Below, in pieces: positions 45,001-52,771 of a stretch of DNA of 64,000 nucleotides. Each line of letters begins with the position of its first letter. The first letter of the stretch is position 1. Where the stretch lies: contig DFFM01000015.1 of assembly GCA_002369515.1 (NCBI GenBank), forward strand, positions 73,130-137,129, given 5' to 3'. Source of the stretch: Prevotella sp. UBA3776 (lineage in GTDB: Bacteria > Bacteroidota > Bacteroidia > Bacteroidales > Bacteroidaceae). A program made the position numbers and the translations under genes. A model generated the notes under the pieces. The model ran no database searches. It saw only the letters and a list, made by a program, of their open reading frames with translations, and had not been told where the DNA came from.

Positions 45001-45558
45001 GTCCCATTGCATTTTGTACAGCATTCCGTTGGCCAATTTGAAGGATGTCTGTCCCGTCGTATTTATAAGTCCGGAGCCTTTCGCGTAGATGCTTCCTTTA
45101 AAAAAGACAGAACTGCTTCCGAAGGAGATGGTATTATCCCCTTTGTTTAGGAAAGTGACATTTTTGAATACGGGGTCAGCTATTGTCTTGCTTTTCGTCT
45201 TGATGAAATAGGGCGTGAAAGCTGATAAGGATGCTGTTTCCATCTTCTTGAAAGAGAAAACTGTTCCGTTGAGTTCATCAAATTGTTGAACTTCATAATT
45301 GTCAGACTCAAAGGTTTCATTGAGCTGCGATGCGTTGAGGTCGAACGGAAAACAAACAATATTCCAAACACCAGCTTCGAAGGAGCGGTTCTTGATTTGA
45401 ATATTGTAGGTGGTGTTTTCAGAAACAGAAGGATAGCTGTAGTCGCCCCAGATTGATGTGGCGTCAAAAACAATGGTTTCCGCTGCCCCTGCGCTTCCGC
45501 ACACGAGCATGACGGCCACGAAAAGGAAAAACCTTCTCAGGTTGAAAAGATTAGTCAT
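42070..45558 (-). CDS. secreted protein with two tandem CotH kinase-like domains and a C-terminal dockerin
   Basis: The 1162-residue protein has a signal peptide (MTNLFNLRRFFLFVAVMLVCGSAGAAE), an N-terminal beta-rich part, and two CotH-like domains (about 246-650 and 675-1070). Both begin AQ(I/L)T(N/D)VPTIYI and contain the SYRLKF/AYRLKF, KRNWILKA/KQWVLEAN and DPTMLRNAL/DYSMLRDPL motifs typical of CotH. Two dockerin type I-like repeats follow (about 1083-1150): DVNEDGSLDIADAVAIVNYI and DVNLDNDVDIADAVSIVNII, with the Ca-loop pattern DxNxDG. CotH kinases phosphorylate proteins in spore coats and elsewhere; here the target is not known. The start at 45558 follows the signal peptide; a longer frame has no such signal. 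Confidence 0.88.
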   Translation of the reverse strand: MTNLFNLRRFFLFVAVMLVCGSAGAAETIVFDATSIWGDYSYPSVSENTTYNIQIKNRSFEAGVWNIVCFPFDLNASQLNETFESDNYEVQQFDELNGTVFSFKKMETASLSAFTPYFIKTKSKTIADPVFKNVTFLNKGDNTISFGSSSVFFKGSIYAKGSGLINTTGQTSFKLANGMLYKMQWDGGEGQKDIPAFNGYFATTDGSTPSFSLEGTSSGGGGNSGEGGEGGDTPDVNTIGAKIAARAQITNVPTIYIDIPDVSDLDKDLTKSRNTDEALYHRASIQVVATTDKTSPHYLESFSDDHLQIKVRGNATADPSKRAYRLKFDKKDEVTGQNYKHDLLGKGYSKRNWILKASAFDYSMLRDPLMSELGELVGMDFVPGYKHVDLVINGDYRGTYIVSDHAEVGSNRIPVDETTGWYVEFQGRGDMLDPPMCFTDPLQMNVKNPEPDDDTDETQRNAILQPIQDWFKNTWNYQIWGWDDSSFLNAQKDWRELNDEDSWLKFILITELTADYDGYMTVKAYREADGKLCLGPIWDKDLAFGNITCAQDNSMVADIANGSFRWYVHKLYLDKEFINHLRVLFQKLVDEGLQQKLNEKIDLLSERIKETWAANFERWTFSAPDGSMQVFKEWTDQDSYNNQLKEWIATRIAFLQEQYTTMSQAAGWMDITLDEPVVHAQLTDVPTIYITSSTMSADTWDATASMEVFDSNNMIGGDKTYGAGAVSVKFKGDGTSQKPSYRLKFGSKTAFLGTKSGAYKQWVLEANDDDPTMLRNALTEELADQMGFSFTPGCQYADVYVNDHYMGTYQITDRVKVESGRVLAANKDTDWLVEIASKGEVDMRTDGYGDLYVEGTTEQPYIIIKNPDTDDLTDAGKLTLKENVGNYFNNTFWADIQNNVDLASFVNWYISAEIMAAYKQLSDICAYRADAADSKLFFGPLDGGEKAYANSTNHLMDMSDLDTEGSYNGMIFTAADYKVMANKLKDLWEQDWFKQAVIEKWNTLYGANATTDLKTALNNKLTTLAQEIAQTMAYNYKPTAQGGAGWTLSGTYDEQVAAIRTYLDTRFAYLDRKFNELAEANNLLIGDVNEDGSLDIADAVAIVNYIVGKPNLKFNINVADVNLDNDVDIADAVSIVNIIVGKPVTTGAAATKNAAWDSADPE

Positions 45559-45655
45559 AGTGTTTCTCGTAAAAAGGTGTAATTTATACTTCTCGCTTTT
45601 TTGGTTTGGCTCACGCATTGGGCATTGCCCCAATTGGCATGGCAGAAAAAACCAT

Positions 45656-45663
45656 GCAAATGT
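45656..45663 (-). promoter_or_regulatory. -7 box TACATTTG for the CotH gene
   Basis: CAAATGTA on the plus strand is TACATTTG on the minus strand, about 98 bases before the ATG. Confidence 0.45.
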
Positions 45664-45780
45664 ATGAATTTTATGCGTTTTGACAAAGAAAAAAGTAAAA
45701 AAAAAACAAAAGTCGCAATCGTTTGCGCACACAATTGGGAAATTGTTGTCGTGAGCAGGAAAATCGTTGTCGTGAGCCCA

Positions 45781-45905
45781 GAAATTATCTCCCGACGTTA
45801 GGACGAAATTCTCTAGAAAATTCAATCACAACGTCGGGAGATAATTTCGGGGCTTGCGACAGCGGAAAAACATCTCCCGAGAATAAGAAAATATCGTCGG
45901 GAGAT
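45781..45905. repeat. two hairpins of the ATCTCCCGACG family
   Basis: First hairpin: GAAATTATCTCCCGACGTT at 45781-45799 and its perfect complement at 45830-45848, with a 30-base loop. Second: CATCTCCCGA and TCGGGAGAT around 45871-45905. The first arms match the hairpin at 7466-7501. The spacer 45559-46361 also has AAACAAAGAAAAACC-type repeats at 46020-46125 and no supported gene. Confidence 0.78.
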
Positions 45906-46306
45906 ATTTGTCTGTAGTCTCGAGTTTGTTTGTCTGTTGTCGTGCTTTGCGCGGGAATCCCTGGGAATGATAACGCTTCGCGTCTTTGGCTTTCCCTTCG
46001 GCCGCCGATTTTCAATTCAAAAACCAATAAAAACAAAGAAAAACCAACAAAACAAGGGTGTTTTACAAATAAAAACCTGTTTTTCCTTGTCCGTTTTTGT
46101 TTTTATTTGTTTTTGAACGGCGCGTTGCGTATGGTTTTCTGCCGAAGAAACAAAGCAGGCCTTGAAACTACGAATATTATTAATTCCGAAAAAAACGAAA
46201 AAACGAACGGCACGAAAATCTGTGTGTTTTTGGAGACAGAGCCGCGCGAGGCGGGAGCAGTGAAGAAAAAGTGGTGCGCAATGGTGGCTGTTGAGCAAAA
46301 AATGAT

Positions 46307-46314
46307 TATCTTTG
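46307..46314 (+). promoter_or_regulatory. -7 box TATCTTTG for tex
   Basis: TATCTTTG lies 48 bases before the ATG at 46362; a TTGAG at 46291 is closer than the usual -33 position. Confidence 0.4.
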
Positions 46315-46361
46315 TGGCTGCAACGGAGAAACCCATGCAATCAGAAAAACGAATTGACACA

Positions 46362-48524
46362 ATGAATACATTTGCAAAAATCATTGCCGCAAGGCTGAAC
46401 CTGCCCGAACAGGGCGTGGACAACACCCTGGCACTGCTCGAACTGGGATGCACCATCCCCTTCATCGCCCGCTACCGCAAGGAGCGCACGGGAGCCCTGA
46501 ACGAGGTGCAGATAGCGGCCATCAGCGAACAGAACGAACGGCTGAAGGAAATCAGCAAGCGCAAGGAAACGGTCGTCAAGACCATTACGGAGCAGGGCAA
46601 GATGACTCCAGAGTTGGAACGTCGCATCGCCGACTGCTGGGACGGCACGGAGCTGGAGGACATCTACCTGCCGTTCCGCCCCAAGCGGCGCACCCGCGCG
46701 CAGATAGCGCGCGAGCAGGGTCTGGAGCCGCTGGCCACGCTGCTCTACCTGCAGCGCGAGCAGCATCCCGAGCAGGCAGCGCGCCGTTTTGTGGGCGGCG
46801 ATGTGGTGGATGCCGACATGGCCCTGCGCGGCGCGCAGGACATCATAGCCGAAATGGTGAGCGAGGACGAGCGGTCGCGCAACACGCTGCGCTCGCTGTT
46901 CCGTCGCGAGGCTATGATCAGTTCGAAGGTGGTGAAGGCCAAGAAAGACACCGACGAGGCCCAGAAGTTCAGCGACTACTTCGACTGGCAGGAACCGTTG
47001 CGGCGCTGCACCAGCCACCGGCTGCTGGCCATGCGCCGTGGCGAGGAAGAAGGCGTTCTGCGGGTGAGCATCGGTGCCGACGACGAGGAGTGCATCCATC
47101 GGCTGCGGCGGTTGCATGTGCGCGGTGGCGGCGGCAGCTCGCGTCTGGTGGGTGAGGCCGTTGACGACAGCTACAAGCGGCTGTTGCGGCCCGCCATCGA
47201 GAACGAGTTTGCGGCGGCCAGCAAGGAGCGCGCCGACGACGAGGCCATCCAGGTGTTTGCCGAAAATCTGCGCCAGCTGCTGCTGTCGGCGCCGTTGGGG
47301 CAGAAGCGCGTCATGGGCATCGACCCCGGTTTCCGCACGGGCTGCAAGGTGGTGTGCCTGGACGCACAGGGCAACCTGCTGCACCACGAGGCCATCTTTC
47401 CTCATCCGCCCGTGAACCACTACATGCAGGCCAAGATGCACGTGCTGGGCATGCTGCGCAAATATCGCATTGAGGCCATCGCCATCGGCAATGGCACAGC
47501 CAGCCGCGAAACCAACAGCTTCGTGCAGGACACGGTGGGGGAGATGGAGAGGAGTGGAGACAATGGGGCCAATGGCAAGCCTCAGGTGTTTACCGTGAGC
47601 GAAGACGGAGCCTCCATCTACTCGGCCTCGAAAGTGGCGCGCGAGGAGTTTCCCGACGAGGACGTAACCGTGCGCGGTGCGGTGAGCATAGGACGAAGGC
47701 TGATGGATCCGTTGGCCGAACTGGTGAAGATCGACCCCAAAAGCATCGGCGTGGGGCAGTATCAGCACGATGTGGACCAAGCCAAGCTGAAGCGCAGCCT
47801 GGACCAGACGGTGATGAGCTGCGTGAACACCGTGGGCGTGAACCTCAACACGGCCAGCCAGCACCTGCTGATGTACGTGAGCGGACTGGGGCCGGCACTG
47901 GCCAAGAATATCGTGGATTACCGCCGCGAGCACGGCGCGTTCACCTCGCGGGCACAACTGAAGAAAGTGCCGCGGCTGGGGCCGTCGGCCTTCGAGCAGT
48001 GTGCGGGCTTCCTGCGCATTCCCGGAGCCAAGAACCCGCTGGACAACAGTGCGGTGCATCCCGAAAGCTACGGTGTGGTGGAGCAGATGGCCGCCGACCT
48101 GGGCTGCACCGTTGGCGCGCTGGTGGGCAACAAGGAGCGGCTGAAGGAGATAGATATTAAAAAGTACGCGCGCGAGGACGTGGGACTGCTCACCCTGGCC
48201 GACATCGTCAAGGAACTGGAGAAGCCGGGCCTGGACCCGCGCGAGCAGATTGAGGAGTTCGAGTTCGACAACCGCGTACACAGCATAGAAGACCTGTGCG
48301 AGGGCATGGTGCTGCCCGGCATCGTGACCAACATCACCAACTTCGGGGCTTTCGTAGATGTGGGTGTGCATCAGGACGGCCTGGTACATGTTTCGCAGTT
48401 GGCCGACCGCTACGTGAGCGACCCCAACCAGGTGGTGAAGCTCCACCAGCACGTTCGCGTCATGGTGAAAGAGGTGGACCTGCGCCGCAAGCGCATCAGC
48501 CTGACCATGAGAGGGGGGAGTTAG
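46362..48524 (+). CDS. tex: Tex-like RNA-binding protein (S1 domain)
   Basis: A 720-residue protein with the family layout: N-terminal helical domain (MNTFAKIIAARLNLPEQGVDNTLALLELG, IPFIARYRKERTGALNEVQI), YqgF-like domain (VMGIDPGFRTGCKVVCLD), helix-hairpin-helix (GLGPALAKNIVDYRREHGAF) and a C-terminal S1 domain (GMVLPGIVTNITNFGAFVDVGVHQDGLVHVSQL). Tex acts in transcription and RNA processing. ATG 46362 is chosen as the family start; the frame is open far upstream, but that part is not conserved. Its end is followed by AGTTAGG-like repeats. Confidence 0.95.
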   Translation: MNTFAKIIAARLNLPEQGVDNTLALLELGCTIPFIARYRKERTGALNEVQIAAISEQNERLKEISKRKETVVKTITEQGKMTPELERRIADCWDGTELEDIYLPFRPKRRTRAQIAREQGLEPLATLLYLQREQHPEQAARRFVGGDVVDADMALRGAQDIIAEMVSEDERSRNTLRSLFRREAMISSKVVKAKKDTDEAQKFSDYFDWQEPLRRCTSHRLLAMRRGEEEGVLRVSIGADDEECIHRLRRLHVRGGGGSSRLVGEAVDDSYKRLLRPAIENEFAAASKERADDEAIQVFAENLRQLLLSAPLGQKRVMGIDPGFRTGCKVVCLDAQGNLLHHEAIFPHPPVNHYMQAKMHVLGMLRKYRIEAIAIGNGTASRETNSFVQDTVGEMERSGDNGANGKPQVFTVSEDGASIYSASKVAREEFPDEDVTVRGAVSIGRRLMDPLAELVKIDPKSIGVGQYQHDVDQAKLKRSLDQTVMSCVNTVGVNLNTASQHLLMYVSGLGPALAKNIVDYRREHGAFTSRAQLKKVPRLGPSAFEQCAGFLRIPGAKNPLDNSAVHPESYGVVEQMAADLGCTVGALVGNKERLKEIDIKKYAREDVGLLTLADIVKELEKPGLDPREQIEEFEFDNRVHSIEDLCEGMVLPGIVTNITNFGAFVDVGVHQDGLVHVSQLADRYVSDPNQVVKLHQHVRVMVKEVDLRRKRISLTMRGGS

Positions 48525-48551
48525 GAGTTAAGAGTTAGGAGTTGGGCGTTG
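48520..48551. repeat. degenerate tandem repeat, GAGTTAGGAGTTA unit
   Basis: About four copies of a 7-8 bp unit (GGAGTTAGGAGTTAAGAGTT and on) start inside the tex stop region and run into the metA promoter. Confidence 0.65.
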
Positions 48552-48595
48552 TAGGGAGAAAAATGGGCCAAGTGTTGGCTAATGTCGAAGAAAAT

Positions 48596-48630
48596 GTTTA
48601 CCTTTGCACATTCAAAATGCAAAGGTAAAC
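48596..48630. promoter_or_regulatory. palindromic promoter region of metA
   Basis: GTTTACCTTTGCA at 48596-48608 and its perfect complement at 48618-48630 enclose nine bases. Each arm carries a TACCTTTG -7 box, one on each strand. The plus-strand box lies 62 bases before the metA start. The palindrome could be an operator or a bidirectional promoter. Confidence 0.6.
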
Positions 48631-48667
48631 AGATTAAATTGCTCGAATAGAAAGGAAACATGATAAT

Positions 48668-49585
48668 ATGCCACTAAGACTACCCGACAGGCTTCCCGCC
48701 ATCGATTTGCTGAAGAAGGAGAACATCTTCGTGATGGACACCTCGCGTGCCACCACACAGGACATAAGGCCACTGAAAATAGTGATTCTGAACCTCATGC
48801 CCCTGAAAATCACCACCGAAACTGACTTGGTGAGATTGTTGTCGAACACGCCCTTGCAGTTGGACATCTACTTCATGAAGCTGAAAAGCCATACCCCCAA
48901 GAACACCCCGATAGAGCACATGATGATGTTCTACAAGGACTTTGAGGAGCTGCGCCAACACAAGTTCGACGGCATGATCATCACGGGAGCCCCCGTGGAG
49001 ACCTACGATTATGAGGACGTGACCTACTGGGACGAGATGAAGGACATCTTCAGTTGGGCAAAGACCCACGTGACGAGTACGCTCTACATCTGCTGGGCGG
49101 CGCAGGCTGGCCTGTACTATCATTATGGCATCCCGAAGTATCCCTTGGAGAAAAAGAAGTTTGGCATCTTTCCGCAGCACACTCTCGTGCCCACATTGCC
49201 CATCTTCCGCGGTTTCGACGAGGTGTTCATGATGCCCCACAGCCGCCATACCGAGATTCGCCGCGAAGACATCTTGGCCAAGCCCGAGCTTTCGCTGCTG
49301 GCCGAGTCGGAAGAGAGTGGCGTGAGCATTGTCATGGCCCGCGGCGGCAGGGAGTTTTTCATCACGGGCCATCTGGAGTATGCGCCCAATACGCTCGACA
49401 ACGAGTACAAGCGCGACATGGGTGTGCGCGACGACGTGGATATGCCCGTCAACTACTACAGAAACGACCGCCCTGAGAATGGACCCAGGGTGACATGGCG
49501 CGCCCATGCCAATCTGTTCTACAGCAACTGGATAAACTACTACGTCTATCAGGAGACTCCCTATAACATCGAGGAAATTGAATAG
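48668..49585 (+). CDS. metA: homoserine O-acyltransferase (MetA family)
   Basis: The 305-residue protein has the MetA layout. The catalytic Cys is in YICWAAQAGLYYHYG (Cys about 142), and His and Glu in MPHSRHTEIRREDI and FITGHLEYAPNTLDNEYKRD. It transfers a succinyl or acetyl group to homoserine, the first step to methionine. Which acyl donor is used cannot be read with confidence from the motifs. It is preceded by a palindromic promoter. Confidence 0.95.
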   Translation: MPLRLPDRLPAIDLLKKENIFVMDTSRATTQDIRPLKIVILNLMPLKITTETDLVRLLSNTPLQLDIYFMKLKSHTPKNTPIEHMMMFYKDFEELRQHKFDGMIITGAPVETYDYEDVTYWDEMKDIFSWAKTHVTSTLYICWAAQAGLYYHYGIPKYPLEKKKFGIFPQHTLVPTLPIFRGFDEVFMMPHSRHTEIRREDILAKPELSLLAESEESGVSIVMARGGREFFITGHLEYAPNTLDNEYKRDMGVRDDVDMPVNYYRNDRPENGPRVTWRAHANLFYSNWINYYVYQETPYNIEEIE

Positions 49586-49587
49586 AG

Positions 49588-49630
49588 TTATGAGTTAAGA
49601 GTTAAGAGTTAGGAGTTAGGAGTTGGGAAT
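49588..49630. repeat. degenerate tandem repeat, AGAGTTA/GGAGTTA unit
   Basis: Six imperfect 7-bp units (GAGTTATGAGTTAAGAGTTA and on) fill the gap between metA and the U32 peptidase gene, to the ATG of the latter. Confidence 0.7.
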
Positions 49631-51640
49631 ATGCAGAAAATAGAATTGCTGGCACCAGCCAAGAATCTGGAGTGCGGCATCGCCGCCATCGACCATGGCG
49701 CAGATGCTGTCTATATCGGGGCGGAACGCTTCGGTGCGAGGGTGGCTGCCGGTAATTCTGTGGACGACATAGCAGCCTTGGTGCGCCACGCCCACATGTT
49801 TGGAGCCAAGGTTTATGTCACTGTAAACACGATTGTCTATGACGACGAACTCGACGCCACGCGGCAGCTGGCAGAGCGATTGGCCGAAGTGGGTGTGGAT
49901 GCGCTGCTCATTCAGGACATGGGGCTGGTGGAGATGGCTGGTGGAGATGGCCGACTGTGCGACCGTTTGGCACTCCACGCCTCTACGCAAACCGACAACC
50001 GCACGGCCGACAAAGTGGGGTGGTTGCGCGACTTGGGATTCAGCCGCGTGGTGCTGGCCCGCGAACTGACGCTGGCCGAGATTCGAGCGATTCACCAGGC
50101 GGTGCCCGATGTTGAACTGGAAGTGTTTGTCCATGGAGCCCTGTGCGTGAGCTACTCGGGCGTGTGCTATGCCTCGCAATACTGTTTCGGGCGCAGTGCC
50201 AACCGCGGTGCGTGTGCGCAGTTCTGCCGGCTGAAGTTCGACCTGCAGGATGCCGACGGGCAGGTGCTTGAGCAGGGACGCCACCTGCTGTCGCTGAAGG
50301 ACCTGTGCCAGATTGACGAGCTGGAGCCGCTGATGGAGGCTGGCGCCGTCTCGTTCAAGATTGAGGGGCGGCTGAAGGACGTTTATTACGTGAAGAACGT
50401 GGTGGCAGCTTACAGTCAGCGGCTGGACGAGATCATCGGCCGCCATCCGCAGCAGTACTGCCGCGCGTCGAAAGGGCGTTGCACCTATTCGTTCACGCCG
50501 AACCTGAAGAAAACCTTCAACCGCGGCTTCACCCATTACTTCTTGAACGGACGGCAGCGCGACATCGCTTCGTTCGACACGCCCAAGGCCTTGGGCGAAT
50601 ATGTGGGCAAGGTGAAGGAGATTCGCGGCAATTCGTTCAATGTGGCCGGAACGGCCAACTTTGCCAATGGCGACGGGCTGTGCTTCTTCTATGAGGAAGG
50701 CCGCAGGAGCGAGGGTGGCAAGCCGTTTTCGGCAAAGAGAAGACCCGACGTCGAGGTGTCGCCATCGGCAACAAGAAGAGGAGGCGCGAACCTGGTGCTC
50801 GAGGGCTTCCGGGTGAACAAGGTGGTGAACAACCGTTTGTTCCCGCTGAAGATGCCGCAGCACCTTCGTCCGGGCATGTCGCTCTATCGCAACAACGACC
50901 AGGAGTTCGAACGCCTGTTGAGCAAGCCCAGCAGCGAGCGGAAAATGGAGGTGGTGATGACGTTAGACACCTGCGAGCGGGGGTTCCAGTTGCGCATGAC
51001 GAGCATGGAAGGCGCGGAGCTGGCCAGCAGCCAGGTGGATTTTGAACACCAACAGGCCCAGAAACCGCAGACGGACAACATACGCCAGCAACTGTCGAAA
51101 CTGGGCGGAACGCCCTACGTGAGCCGCCGGGTGGAGATTCTGCACGGAGCCGACCGCTGTTTCCTCCCTTCGAGCTTGCTCGCCACGCTGCGCCGCAGCG
51201 TGGTTGAAAATGCTGAGAAGCGTGAAGGCCAAACCGCAGGAAAGGGGAGAGGCGTGGGAGCGGCCAAGGAGAGTAACGTGGCAGTTGTCCCGATGGAAGG
51301 TGAATATGCGCGCTATCCCTATTTGCTGAATGTTTCAAACAGCCAGTCGCGGCTGTTCTACCAGCGGCATGGCGTGGCCGATGTGCAGCCCGCCTTCGAA
51401 TTACAATGCGGTTCGCCGGGGGAACACCACCCCAAGTCCGCCGACAGACGTGCGCAGCGGGCACCGTTGCTCATGCAGTGCCGCCATTGTGTGCGTTACT
51501 CTCTGGGCATGTGTCTGCAACGCGATGCTGCCGCCCGACAGTGGCGCGAACCTCTTTTCTTGGTGCTGCCCGACGGCAGACGCTTCCGACTCCAGTTTGA
51601 TTGCAAACAATGCCAGATGAATGTCTATGCAGAGAGTTGA
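49631..51640 (+). CDS. U32 family peptidase (RlhA/PrtC-like)
   Basis: The 669-residue protein begins MQKIELLAPAKNLECGIAAI. The N-terminal TIM-barrel-like part has GADAVYIGAERFGAR and the U32 signature ELEVFVHGALCVSYSGVCYASQY. The Cys residues in NRGACAQFCRLKF and the C-terminal cysteines (QCRHCVRY, CKQCQMN) fit an iron-sulphur-linked function. In E. coli, RlhA is needed for 23S rRNA hydroxylation. Two low-complexity inserts (about 355-375 and 525-550, Arg/Gly/Ser-rich) look like lineage-specific additions. It overlaps the next gene by 20 bases. Confidence 0.9.
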   Translation: MQKIELLAPAKNLECGIAAIDHGADAVYIGAERFGARVAAGNSVDDIAALVRHAHMFGAKVYVTVNTIVYDDELDATRQLAERLAEVGVDALLIQDMGLVEMAGGDGRLCDRLALHASTQTDNRTADKVGWLRDLGFSRVVLARELTLAEIRAIHQAVPDVELEVFVHGALCVSYSGVCYASQYCFGRSANRGACAQFCRLKFDLQDADGQVLEQGRHLLSLKDLCQIDELEPLMEAGAVSFKIEGRLKDVYYVKNVVAAYSQRLDEIIGRHPQQYCRASKGRCTYSFTPNLKKTFNRGFTHYFLNGRQRDIASFDTPKALGEYVGKVKEIRGNSFNVAGTANFANGDGLCFFYEEGRRSEGGKPFSAKRRPDVEVSPSATRRGGANLVLEGFRVNKVVNNRLFPLKMPQHLRPGMSLYRNNDQEFERLLSKPSSERKMEVVMTLDTCERGFQLRMTSMEGAELASSQVDFEHQQAQKPQTDNIRQQLSKLGGTPYVSRRVEILHGADRCFLPSSLLATLRRSVVENAEKREGQTAGKGRGVGAAKESNVAVVPMEGEYARYPYLLNVSNSQSRLFYQRHGVADVQPAFELQCGSPGEHHPKSADRRAQRAPLLMQCRHCVRYSLGMCLQRDAAARQWREPLFLVLPDGRRFRLQFDCKQCQMNVYAES

Positions 51641-52664
51641 ATGCCGGTTGAAGAGCCTGTGCGCCTCCCGTATGCGGATGTTGCTGCACGTGGTGGCGCT
51701 GGTCCTTGTGGCGGGCGCCTTGGCCAGCTGCTATCATAAGCACAAGCCCACTTCGCCTGATGCTGTGGTCTATACCGAGCAGCAACTCGATTCCATATCG
51801 TTCTCCACCACCCACCATTATTCGCAAAACTACAATTTCGTGGTGAAGGCCGACTCCATTGTACTTCTGCGTCAGCAGCCCGAGGAAATGCTCAACCAAC
51901 TGATGACCGACTCGCTGGTGGTAAGGCGGAACGACCAGTTGGTGGTGGCCGACATCCGCATGATTCCCACCGACTCGATAGATTCGGTGTGGGTGCAGCT
52001 GGCGCGCGATCAGGACACTTTCGGATGGATTCACGAGAGCGAGCTGCTGCCCAAGGTGTTTCCCGACGATCCCATCTCGCAGTTCATCTCGGTGTTCTCT
52101 GATGTGCATTTGCTCATTTTCCTCATCATTATCGGCATCATCGGTGCCATCTACATCATGAGGCTGGTTTTTCGGAGCAACGCCAAAATCGTTCATTTCA
52201 ACGACATCGACTCGTTCTATCCCACGCTGCTGGTGCTGCTGGTGGCTTCGTCGGCTACACTCTATGCCACCATCCAGACCTTTGCCCCCGACATGTGGCG
52301 GCATTTCTACTACCATCCCACGCTCAATCCCTTCATCACGCCCACGCTGCTGTCGGTCTTTCTGGTTTCGGTGTGGGCCATAGTGATTGTGGCGCTGGCT
52401 GTTGTCGATGACGTGCGCCACTTGTTGCCCATGGGCGAGATGGTGCTCTATCTTTGCGGCCTGGGAGCCATTTGTGCGGTTGACTATATGGTTTTCAGTG
52501 TGCTTTCACTTTATTACGTGGGGTATGTGCTGTTGGTGTTCTATTTCTTTTTCGCCATCCGCACCTACTTTTCCAATTCGCGCTGCAACTACATTTGCGG
52601 GCAGTGCGGAGCCAAGCTGCACGAGAAAGGCAGTTGCCCCTATTGTGGTGCGGTGAACCAGTAG
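51621..52664 (+). CDS. envelope protein with lipobox-like signal, four membrane segments and a C-terminal zinc ribbon
   Basis: The 347-residue protein has a long basic N-terminus before a hydrophobic signal (LLHVVALVLVAGALASCYHK), whose Cys may be lipidated. A second start at 51672 (MRMLLHVV) fits a lipoprotein signal better. About four membrane helices follow from residue 160 on, and the C-terminus carries two CxxC pairs (ICGQCGAKLHEKGSCPYCG), a zinc ribbon. The family is not known to me. It overlaps the U32 gene and is probably co-expressed with it. Confidence 0.75.
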   Translation: MSMQRVECRLKSLCASRMRMLLHVVALVLVAGALASCYHKHKPTSPDAVVYTEQQLDSISFSTTHHYSQNYNFVVKADSIVLLRQQPEEMLNQLMTDSLVVRRNDQLVVADIRMIPTDSIDSVWVQLARDQDTFGWIHESELLPKVFPDDPISQFISVFSDVHLLIFLIIIGIIGAIYIMRLVFRSNAKIVHFNDIDSFYPTLLVLLVASSATLYATIQTFAPDMWRHFYYHPTLNPFITPTLLSVFLVSVWAIVIVALAVVDDVRHLLPMGEMVLYLCGLGAICAVDYMVFSVLSLYYVGYVLLVFYFFFAIRTYFSNSRCNYICGQCGAKLHEKGSCPYCGAVNQ

Positions 52665-52771
52665 TTTTTCAGGAAAACGCCTGCTCAGCGAAAATTACTG
52701 GACAGGCGGCTTTTACATTTCATCCGGAAAAACGTCTAATAAGTACCACAAAAACGAAAACCCAGTACAGT

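Noticed and set aside
46341..48452. Long minus-strand open frame opposite tex
   Set aside because: It mirrors the G/C-rich tex codons and has a His/Gln/Arg-rich product without domains; tex is clear on the plus strand.
48525..48667. SAM riboswitch before metA
   Set aside because: The leader is too short and has no fold of a known SAM riboswitch; only the promoter palindrome is visible.
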